Assembly (NCBI GenBank): GCA_010014835.2
Contig: JAAAKB020000022.1
Span: 337,008-362,295 of the forward strand
DNA: 25,288 nt
Reading direction: 5' to 3'
DNA from: Apostichopus leukothele
Lineage: Eukaryota; Echinodermata; Holothuroidea; Aspidochirotida; Stichopodidae
Of this stretch, positions 18,687 through 25,288 are shown piece by piece. Under the pieces are notes generated by a model, which was not told the origin of the DNA, did not search any database, and saw only the letters and a list, made by a program, of their open reading frames with translations. A program made the translations under genes and the position numbers. Each line of letters opens with the position of its first letter. Position 1 is the stretch's first letter.

Positions 18687-19013
18687 ATGCGGCGTTGGCA
18701 GAAACAAGCTCCTTATTTACACGTATTAGCCAAAGGAACACCTCAACAGCGGAAAGGTGTGATATTGGGCGCTTCGAATGAATTGATCGATTGTATATGT
18801 GAGGGTGCTCTCAACACTTTGAACGGTAACGTTCCACTCACAAAACATCAAAAGAGAAAGCTGTGTAAACACAGGCATCAGTTGCGCACCCTCTCCAACA
18901 AACACCGCCCCACCAAACAGAAAAGACACATACTTCTACAGAAGGGAGGTTCGATTTTGGCTGCCTTAATACCACCTCTCATAGGTATCCTAGGCGGCGT
19001 GCTATTCAAGTAG
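18687..19013 (+). CDS. Small Polinton protein with basic body and hydrophobic C-terminus
   Basis: 108 residues with ATG in the context TTCATCATCATG. The N-terminal two thirds is basic and Cys/His-containing (HQKRKLCKHRHQLRTL). The last 20 residues are hydrophobic and glycine-rich (AALIPPLIGILGGVLFK), like a single membrane-active helix. Proteins of this form sit next to the ATPase in many animal Polintons and may resemble adenovirus core or membrane-lytic minor proteins, though that parallel is inference. It ends one base before the next ATG. Confidence 0.72.
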   Translation: MRRWQKQAPYLHVLAKGTPQQRKGVILGASNELIDCICEGALNTLNGNVPLTKHQKRKLCKHRHQLRTLSNKHRPTKQKRHILLQKGGSILAALIPPLIGILGGVLFK

Positions 19014-19014
19014 T

Positions 19015-19758
19015 ATGGAGCATACCAAGAAGTTGGTACTCGTTTCTCCTGATGAGTTGAATCGTATGAAAACAAACCAACGCCAGCCGACTGAGCAGAC
19101 TAAAGTGCAAGAATTAGAAGAAACATTATCCAAAATGCTTGCTGATTCAGATCTAGACGAAACCAGCAAAATGAAACGTTATGCAGACATACTTCAACGC
19201 TTCATGACTTACGACAATAAAGCGAAGACACCAACTACCGTCCGCCTCTTACCAGATTCAGAACCGGTCCCTTCTCAAAATGAACGTACAAGGAACACTT
19301 TTCTCAAAGAAGACATTGGTCGTGAGGTTTTGGATAGCGTCCCGAAAGCCTTGAAAAGTAAAGCGGCCCAGATATTGCGGAAAATGATAGACAGCAACCG
19401 TCTGCTTGACTGGAATGATAAAGGGGAATTACTCGTCAACGAGCGTGTTGTAACTGGGTCTCACGTGGTAGATTTGATCAACGATGCTCTTCGTAAAAGG
19501 AAGTCTACACCACCTGTAGGGGTGAGAGATTTCACAAAGGGACTAGCACAACTGAATACACCGCGCGAATTGATCGGCAACCCAGACCGTTGGGAGGACA
19601 TTGCCAAGTTGGCCACACCTGACGCAAATAATTTGCCAGAACCGTACGTGAAGAAGTTGGAGAGTTCTTCGGACGATCTTTATGGTACAGCGTATCACTT
19701 ACCGTCCAAGAAAATGAAAAAGAAGACGCCCCCTAGACCCAAGTGGGAAAAATTTTAA
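19015..19758 (+). CDS. Conserved-type Polinton protein of unknown function (247 aa)
   Basis: A proper ATG directly after the preceding stop (one base between). It is hydrophilic and helical, with a possible coiled coil near residues 29-60 (VQELEETLSKMLADSDLDET) and a middle domain with ALKSKAAQILRKMIDS and VVDLINDALRKRK. The C-terminus is Lys/Pro-rich (KKMKKKTPPRPKW). No catalytic motif or protease signature. The position between ATPase and integrase genes fits a structural or scaffold role, which is inference. Confidence 0.65.
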   Translation: MEHTKKLVLVSPDELNRMKTNQRQPTEQTKVQELEETLSKMLADSDLDETSKMKRYADILQRFMTYDNKAKTPTTVRLLPDSEPVPSQNERTRNTFLKEDIGREVLDSVPKALKSKAAQILRKMIDSNRLLDWNDKGELLVNERVVTGSHVVDLINDALRKRKSTPPVGVRDFTKGLAQLNTPRELIGNPDRWEDIAKLATPDANNLPEPYVKKLESSSDDLYGTAYHLPSKKMKKKTPPRPKWEKF

Positions 19759-19917
19759 AATGAGACGTGCAGATAACTAGACATTCACTTCCACGAATAA
19801 CTCCCTACGACATGGATAGCTGTTGGCCAGTGAACAGTCTAAAGGTACTTTTGAATTTACGACACATTGTTTGTCTCTTCGCTTGTTGTGGTGGCAAGGT
19901 ACATCTCGATAACCCGG

Positions 19918-21000
19918 ATGGAAGATTATTTGGCAGATGTGTATTACACGCCATCACATCCCTCTGCATTCGGAGGTGTAGAAGCCGTCCATCGAGCCGT
20001 CAAAGAGGATAATAAACGAATCAGCCGTCGTGAGATTCGAAATTGGTTGAGGGGAAGAGAGACCTACACACTTCACAAACCTCTGAGACGACAGTTCCCT
20101 CGTAACCGTGTTATCGTGTCTGGGATCGATAGTCAGTGGCAAGCAGATCTGGTAGATGTCAGTGCTTTCTCAAGAATAAATCGCGGTCATAAATATATAT
20201 TGACCTGCATTGACGTGTTCTCTAAGTTTGCTTGGGCTCGACCTTTGAAAAAGAAGAAGGGAGCCGGTATCGTCAAAGCATTTCGGAACATATTTCGAGA
20301 ACAAGGTAGGCGACCAAAGAAACTGCAGACAGATAAAGGAGGTGAATTTTTAAATCAGACTGTGCAGACTTTCTTGAAGTCAAATCATATCCAATACTTT
20401 ACAACCAATAACGAGACAAAAGCTTCTATCGTGGAACGTTTCAACCGCACTTTGAAATCGAAAATGTGGAGGTTCTTTACGGCCAAGGGCACTAGGCGAT
20501 ATGTCGATGTTTTACAGGATTTTATGAAAGGGTATAATGGAAGTTATCACCGCAGTATTGGTATGGCTCCAGAGGCCGTCACGAAACTCAATCAAGAAAC
20601 AGTCTGGCATAATTTGTATGGTACTAGCACCGAGATGTTATCCGAGATGTCGACTTTTCGCTTTGGAGTCGGTGATCCTGTACGCATCAGCATGGCAACT
20701 CGACCTTTTCGAAAGAGTTATCTCCCCCAATGGACTGACGAAGTATTTACCGTCGCAAAACGTATAGCTCGTATACCTCCAGTATATGAACTGAAAGATT
20801 ACAACCAAGACAACATCGAAGGTCGCTTTTACGAACAAGAACTTCAAAAAATATCAAACACAGATCAGACTTATCGTATCGAGAAGGTACTGCGTCATCG
20901 CACTCGTGGTGGAAGAAAACAATATTTTGTCAAATGGGAAGGCTACCCAACAAAATTCAACAGTTGGGTATCTGACGTGTTTACTTTGAAAAACATTTAA
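19918..21000 (+). CDS. Polinton retrovirus-type integrase with chromodomain
   Basis: 360 residues from ATG at 19918; the longer frame starts only with TTG. It inserts the element DNA by the DDE chemistry of retroviral integrases. An N-terminal part (PSAFGGVEAVHRAVKEDN) has the SFGG-like motif of Polinton integrases. The catalytic triad is D77 (WQADLVD), D139 (QTDKGGEF) and E173 (KASIVERFNRT), with 33 residues between the last two by my count. A chromodomain ends the protein (about 318-356, YRIEKVLRHR and YFVKWEGYP). It resembles the nematode F54H12.3-type proteins. All key residues are present. Confidence 0.93.
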   Translation: MEDYLADVYYTPSHPSAFGGVEAVHRAVKEDNKRISRREIRNWLRGRETYTLHKPLRRQFPRNRVIVSGIDSQWQADLVDVSAFSRINRGHKYILTCIDVFSKFAWARPLKKKKGAGIVKAFRNIFREQGRRPKKLQTDKGGEFLNQTVQTFLKSNHIQYFTTNNETKASIVERFNRTLKSKMWRFFTAKGTRRYVDVLQDFMKGYNGSYHRSIGMAPEAVTKLNQETVWHNLYGTSTEMLSEMSTFRFGVGDPVRISMATRPFRKSYLPQWTDEVFTVAKRIARIPPVYELKDYNQDNIEGRFYEQELQKISNTDQTYRIEKVLRHRTRGGRKQYFVKWEGYPTKFNSWVSDVFTLKNI

Positions 21001-21055
21001 AGTGTTCCGTCAGCGTTAGGTTTGACATTGCTTTTGTAGATTTGACGAAGACAGC

Positions 21056-21787
21056 ATGGCTTCTTCCTTTTATGTCACGCTGCCTAGTAACGCTTCTCCG
21101 GAAATTTATCCCGACAATACACTTACACATTATCGCGTAAAGCTCCCTCAACCTATTTCACTGGAGGGTCAGTGGGAGGTCGGTTTGACCGAAATATTAT
21201 ATCCTCATCAATGGTATAACATTGACGAAGACTGTAAGTACACATACACCGTGAATGGACACCAGTGGTGGACGAAACCATTAACATCTGGTTTCTACAG
21301 GGATCCCTCGACGCTCTTGGAGCTTCTGGAGACAAATTATGTGGACGAAATCCGTTACCGACTGGATAGACAAAACGGACTGATAAGTATCCAGCTAGCG
21401 GAAGGAGCACAGGTCAAGTTTGAGGGTCGGTTAGCTGAGATTTTGGGTTTTCCATCCACAACTACCGTAACCAGCAGCAGCACTATTAACCATCCATTTG
21501 ATCTGAAACACATTCATCACATGTTCGTGTACAGCGACATTATAGAACCACATGCTGTTGGGCACACCAAAGTGCCACTTGTCCGTGTTGTGACTGTCAA
21601 AGGAAAATATGGTGAGGATATCAGTTCTGTATACGACAACGTTTACTATCACCCAGTGAAGCAAAAATATTTTGATACCATCGAAATTGATATAAGGGAC
21701 AATACCGGTCGCAAAATACCATTTCTTCGAGGCACCGTCATCGCAACACTTCACTTTCGTCTTCGCAAAGCTCCACAGTTTGTTTGA
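21056..21787 (+). CDS. Penton-like minor capsid protein
   Basis: 243 residues, ATG at 21056. The N-terminus FYVTLPSNASPEIYPDNTLT, then EGQWEVGLTEILYPHQWYNI, is typical of the Polinton family whose members are predicted to be single jelly-roll minor capsid (penton-like) proteins at the vertices. The end (FLRGTVIATLHFRLRKAP) is a final beta strand of the same type. It lies 55 bases after the integrase and 21 before the next gene. Fold assignment comes from family knowledge. Confidence 0.82.
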   Translation: MASSFYVTLPSNASPEIYPDNTLTHYRVKLPQPISLEGQWEVGLTEILYPHQWYNIDEDCKYTYTVNGHQWWTKPLTSGFYRDPSTLLELLETNYVDEIRYRLDRQNGLISIQLAEGAQVKFEGRLAEILGFPSTTTVTSSSTINHPFDLKHIHHMFVYSDIIEPHAVGHTKVPLVRVVTVKGKYGEDISSVYDNVYYHPVKQKYFDTIEIDIRDNTGRKIPFLRGTVIATLHFRLRKAPQFV

Positions 21788-21798
21788 AATATTTCAAG

Positions 21799-21804
21799 AA
21801 TAAA
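21799..21804 (+). terminator. Polyadenylation-like AATAAA
   Basis: AATAAA lies between the penton stop and the next ATG. It could end the upstream transcript; the very short space also allows chance. Confidence 0.3.
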
Positions 21805-21808
21805 CACC

Positions 21809-22222
21809 ATGCGTCATTCACAATTTCAGAGTGATCCTCGAGATTACGAAAACCACTACCTACAACAGACAGGTCGTGGTTTACCGGTCTTTCAAGGGGC
21901 CCGAGTTCAAAAGGGACATGGTCTAGGTAATGTGTTGGGAAGTCTGTTTCGCTCAGCTATGCCTCTCTTGAAGAAAGGTGTCAAGTCATTGGGGAAAGAG
22001 GCTTTGCGTACCGGTGTCGAAATTGCAGGTGATGTTCTAGACGGACGATCTATTAGAGAATCTGCCAGGAATAGGGGTGTGGCGGCTGGAAAACGAGTGG
22101 CAAAGAGGGCAGTGTCGTCTGTGGTGGGTTCAGCAGGTGTTAAAAAGCGTAAACGTGCCATCTCCTCAGGCAGAATCAAGCGAGCCGGGACAGTGAAAAG
22201 ATCTCGAGACATTTTCGACTAA
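21809..22222 (+). CDS. Basic virion core-like protein
   Basis: 137 residues, ATG at 21809. The first part is QTGRGLPVFQGARVQKGHGL with Gly-rich turns. The C-terminal two thirds is rich in Lys and Arg with alanine/valine helices (KRVAKRAVSSVVGSAGVKKRKR). The charge suggests DNA binding in the particle, comparable in role to adenovirus core or protein VI-type proteins, but homology is not shown. Neighbours are capsid genes 21 bases before and 15 after. Confidence 0.72.
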   Translation: MRHSQFQSDPRDYENHYLQQTGRGLPVFQGARVQKGHGLGNVLGSLFRSAMPLLKKGVKSLGKEALRTGVEIAGDVLDGRSIRESARNRGVAAGKRVAKRAVSSVVGSAGVKKRKRAISSGRIKRAGTVKRSRDIFD

Positions 22223-22237
22223 ACACCTTAATTCATC

Positions 22238-23572
22238 ATGTCTCTGCTACACGAACATTCCTGCGAATGCACCAAGTCAGAATTGGACCTTTTTCTCGTA
22301 CCTCCTACGCAAACCAGTATCGAGAAAGGACAGTGGGTAGAGTATCACCCGATCGCCAATCTCACGGATAATGGACCCATCGAATTTTATGTCTCGGGCT
22401 CTTCGGAAGAATACATCGACTTAGCGCAAACCCAACTATACGTCAAAGCAAAGATTACATTGTCTGATGGTAACGATTTACCGGAAGAAGCCAAAGTCGG
22501 ACCGGTCAACCTCTTTCTCCAGTCTTTGTTTAGCCAAATCGACGTTTCCCTTAATGAACGTCTCATAACACCCTCAACACCGACGTACCCGTACCGTGCC
22601 CTGTTGGAAACCCTCTTGAGTTATGGTTCTGAAGCTAAGGAGAGTCAACTGACATCATCCCTCTTCTACAAGGACACGGCCGGTTATATGAATGAAGCTG
22701 ACCCGAAGGCAGAGAGTAATTCCGCCAATCTCGGACTTAAGAAGCGAACCACATTTACGGCAGAGAGTAAGACGGTCGATATGATTGGACCTATTCACAG
22801 CGACATATTTTTTCAAGAGAAATATCTCTTGAATGGAGTAAATATGAAGTTAAAACTCATCAGGAGTAAAGATCAATTTTGTCTCATGTCTGCCGATGAT
22901 GGAAAACAATACAAAGTCATTATCAAAGACGCGTCGTTATTTGTACGAAAAGTGAAACTGAATCCATCTGTAGCCCTTGGACATGCGCGAGCCCTCGAGA
23001 AAGCCACCGCTAAATATCCCATTCAACGCGTTGTTACCAAAATGTTCTCTATTCCTACCGGTAACATGTCGTTCATTCAGGATCATATTTTCCTCGGTCA
23101 ACTTCCAAAGAAAGTGATCGTAGGATGTGTGCGTAATACGGCTTTCAACGGTTCGTATACGCTTAACCCGTTTAACTTTGAACACTTTGGGCTCGACTTT
23201 CTAGCGTTGTATATGGATGGAGAGCAGGTCCCTTACAAGCCATTGAAACCAAATTACGGTGCAGATGGTGGGGCTAATTACATCAGAGCCTATCACACCT
23301 TATTTTCCGGAACCGATAAAGCACAGCACGATGTAGGCAATGCCATCAGTCGAGACGATTATCTAAACGGTTACACGTTGTATGCTTTTGATCTGACACC
23401 GGACCTGTCTTCGGGTGGACATTTCAACTTGGTCAAACGAGGCAATCTTCGAATGGAACTTCATTTCGCACAACCTCTGGATACCACTGTTAACGTGTTC
23501 GTCTATGCCGAACTGGATAACATAGTGGAAATAGATAAAGCCCGTAACGTCGTATTAGACTACGCCAGTTAA
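22238..23572 (+). CDS. Major capsid protein (double jelly-roll type, F54H12.2-like)
   Basis: 444 residues, ATG at 22238 in context TTCATCATG. The N-terminus MSLLHEHSCECTKSELDLFL and PPTQTSIEKGQWVEYHPIAN are typical of the F54H12.2-like family, which is predicted to be the Polinton major capsid protein with a double jelly-roll fold. The PFNFEHFGLDFLALYMDGEQ segment and a final region ending LHFAQPLDTTVNVFVYAELD are further family-like signs. The size is within the usual range. It is last in the right arm, 15 bases after the core-like ORF. Confidence 0.88.
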   Translation: MSLLHEHSCECTKSELDLFLVPPTQTSIEKGQWVEYHPIANLTDNGPIEFYVSGSSEEYIDLAQTQLYVKAKITLSDGNDLPEEAKVGPVNLFLQSLFSQIDVSLNERLITPSTPTYPYRALLETLLSYGSEAKESQLTSSLFYKDTAGYMNEADPKAESNSANLGLKKRTTFTAESKTVDMIGPIHSDIFFQEKYLLNGVNMKLKLIRSKDQFCLMSADDGKQYKVIIKDASLFVRKVKLNPSVALGHARALEKATAKYPIQRVVTKMFSIPTGNMSFIQDHIFLGQLPKKVIVGCVRNTAFNGSYTLNPFNFEHFGLDFLALYMDGEQVPYKPLKPNYGADGGANYIRAYHTLFSGTDKAQHDVGNAISRDDYLNGYTLYAFDLTPDLSSGGHFNLVKRGNLRMELHFAQPLDTTVNVFVYAELDNIVEIDKARNVVLDYAS

Positions 23573-24684
23573 AAGGAAACAGCATGGAAACTCATCAATC
23601 ACCAACATTTTAAGTACGAATCCCTTTTGTTAAACGTTCTTTCAAGGGGTCGTGCCCTCAGACTTATAACGTATTGTTGTATGTTTCACACTAGAGCCCT
23701 CACTGAGTAATCGCTAGTAACACCAGAATACATGAGTTGAAGTTACAACTTAACGTTTCGCCTTCATTCGGGACCATCTTGACACCCGTAAACGCGTACC
23801 GATACATGGTGTCAGAATAAAGACATGATATTAAGTTACATTTAGAACAACAATCAGTCAATATAAGGTGTGATTTGCTGGATACATCTGGATTGCGATT
23901 TTCAAGCTTACGATTGCAAAGCCATGTTCGCGGATCTGAACCAGTACGTACACTAACGGTCCAACGAGGAACTCAAAGCTGACGGAAACCAGTTTCCGGT
24001 GACATTTCTAGCTTGGATTTGACGCTTAACAAGGAAACGCTTAAATAGGAAACCGTCACTGTTGTTTTGATAACATAGGTGAAGTATCAATTATAAAAAT
24101 TCATGAAATACTGTCATCATATTTCTCAATTCTATAAATTACTTTTGCATATTGTTAGGGCTACACGTTAGCGCCACTTTCGAATGACGTCCTTCGTCTG
24201 CTGTGAATCAATGTATCAGATTTCATTGTGGACTAGAGTAATGTCATGTGTCAAATAACTTGATGTTAAAACGTTACGTGAACATGTTATTCGAAAAGAC
24301 CAATCAGAAGTCTCCAACCAGTGATATATATGCAGTACACGAGGCGTGTGCCTCAACTTCATTTTCCTACCTTATGTCTCTAAGTTGTGTTTCCGTTCTC
24401 GTTATATTTATGTTATTCCTTGTAAATATATATACGTTGAAGTCAGAGACTTGTCAGGTTGTTATTTGATATATCCACCCGAGTCAATAACTTTACAACT
24501 AGCCTAACGTTGTAAGGTAACGTCACATTGCATCCTATACCGTCAATAGTGTACATTCTGATAATTTTTATGTTATTAAGCTTTTATTTGGGTTTCTTAG
24601 CTTAAAGTGGATAAGTGTTTGACACGAATTAAAGGAGAAATATGTGTTGCATATTTTAGGGATATATTGTTGTTCTTTTTGTTC
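23573..24684. other. Right flank of the Polinton, no gene seen
   Basis: AATAAA at 23816-23821 is a likely polyadenylation signal about 245 bases after the capsid stop. The rest has no convincing ORF. A CCAAT box (24300-24304) and a TATATAT patch (24323-24331) look like a core promoter, perhaps the LTR of the following retroelement. The right Polinton terminus should lie here but was not recognised. Confidence 0.45.
23816..23821 (+). terminator. Polyadenylation-like AATAAA after the capsid gene
   Basis: AATAAA in GTCAGAATAAAGAC, about 245 bases after the major capsid stop. It is the first such hexamer on this strand after the gene and could serve the right-arm transcripts. Confidence 0.4.
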
Positions 24685-25288
24685 ATGATGAATGTCTCAG
24701 TCCCTGTCTCACTGCCCCCAAATCTGAGCATGCGTGGCAATTTAAAGAAATTTTGGAAAGTTTTCAAACAATTATGGGATAGTAATGAAATAGTTACTGG
24801 TCTAGCCTCCAAATAAAATATGGTTCGTGGAGCCACATTAATTACCTGTATTGGACCCCAAGTCCTACAAGTACATAATGGTCTACGCTGTGCTACAGAT
24901 GACGAAAGAAAAAAATGGATAAAATCATGGAGTGGTGGCATTAGTATTGTGTTGAAAATACAAACGTCATTTTTGGAGCGTTATATATTTAACAATTGTA
25001 ATGAAGGTAATAGTGAACCTTTTGATGAATATGTTGTAAAAGTACGCACCTTAGCATCCACATGTGAATTTGGAAATCAAATCTAGCAGCTTGCAATGAC
25101 ATGTGTAAAGCTGTTGAAACAACATCAGCCCAACTGAAGGGTATGAGTGTTGAAAGCCAAAACAGTGTTGTTAAAAGTACAAACACTAGTCATAAGGACC
25201 AATAAATTAAAACAGGTTTTACCAAAAACTGTAAATTTTCTGGTAGAGGGCATCAGATGAGCATAACAGCTTGCAGTGGCAAGTGTGG
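24685..25288 (+). mobile_element. Ty3/Gypsy-like retroelement, decayed gag fragment
   Basis: LTR-retroelement fossil. Phrases such as PPNLSMRGNLKKFWKVFKQL, then ATLITCIGPQVLQVHNGLRC and EPFDEYVVKVRTLASTCEFG, follow the well-known animal gag pattern of a W-x-x-F/W-K-Q start, an IGP-x-x-L-x-x-x-N-G-L middle and an F-x-x-Y-V-x-x-L-R-x-L-A-x-x-C end. Traces of a zinc-knuckle region follow near the right edge. It is broken (at least two breaks) and continues beyond the window. Pol and an LTR pair are not seen. Confidence 0.75.

Larger units (their letters stand above)
11170..23821. mobile_element. Polinton/Maverick virus-like element (core; ends not placed)
   Basis: Fossil element of the Polinton/Maverick family. 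Parts on the minus strand are a protein-primed PolB, a zinc-finger ORF and small ORFs. Parts on the plus strand are a packaging ATPase, a small basic ORF with a hydrophobic end, an unknown 247-residue ORF, an integrase with chromodomain, a penton-like protein, a basic core-like protein and a major capsid protein. The co-occurrence of PolB, retrovirus-type integrase, FtsK/HerA-like ATPase and two capsid proteins defines the family. The listed bounds are those of supported content. The left terminus is in or beyond the gap, and the right terminus lies between about 23.8 and 24.6 kb. No terminal inverted repeat or target-site duplication could be seen. The main ORFs show no obvious break, so the copy looks nearly whole and young. 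Confidence 0.9.

Noticed and set aside
24248-24469. 73-codon plus-strand ORF with hydrophobic end
   Set aside because: Starts without ATG support and lies over promoter-like AT-rich sequence; no family text.
23573-24684. Search for a Polinton terminal inverted repeat matching 11170-11333
   Set aside because: By eye no inverted match of useful length was found; the left terminus is probably in the gap, so no repeat is claimed.

Overview
The window is eukaryotic, from an intron-bearing animal genome. The best guess is a marine invertebrate deuterostome such as an echinoderm, because the left half carries the end of a CNGK (tetraKCNG) gene, the K+-selective cyclic-nucleotide-gated channel known from sea urchin sperm. 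CNGK relatives also occur in other animals, so the species is not fixed by the sequence.

Layout. Positions 1-9572 hold twelve plus-strand exons of the channel gene, which starts outside the window. They cover the end of one cyclic-nucleotide-binding domain (CNBD), a low-complexity linker, a full six-helix channel unit with a GYGD filter, a C-linker, the last CNBD and the stop codon. Introns carry simple repeats, including a tandem array of about 950 bp with a unit near 26 bp. Positions 9573-10593 are 3' flank, and 10594-11169 is an assembly gap.

From just right of the gap to about 23.8 kb lies a Polinton/Maverick virus-like element. A left arm on the minus strand carries a protein-primed family B DNA polymerase, a zinc-finger ORF and two small ORFs. 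A right arm on the plus strand carries a packaging ATPase, two small or unknown ORFs, a chromodomain integrase, a penton-like minor capsid protein, a basic core-like protein and a double-jelly-roll-type major capsid protein. The two arms diverge from a control region at about 17655-18005 that contains a CRE palindrome, a CArG box and a TATA box. The readable ORFs show no obvious interruption, so the copy looks young and nearly whole. Neither terminus nor a terminal inverted repeat could be placed, and no maturation protease was seen.

The right edge (about 24685 to the end) holds a decayed gag fragment of a Ty3/Gypsy-like LTR retroelement running off the window. The host channel and the two elements are unrelated in function; the elements lie in the 3' flank of the channel gene.

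No wholly new system is evident. The most interesting points are the altered last CNBD of the channel, the multidomain polymerase, the host-like promoter elements in the Polinton control region, and two element ORFs with no recognised function.
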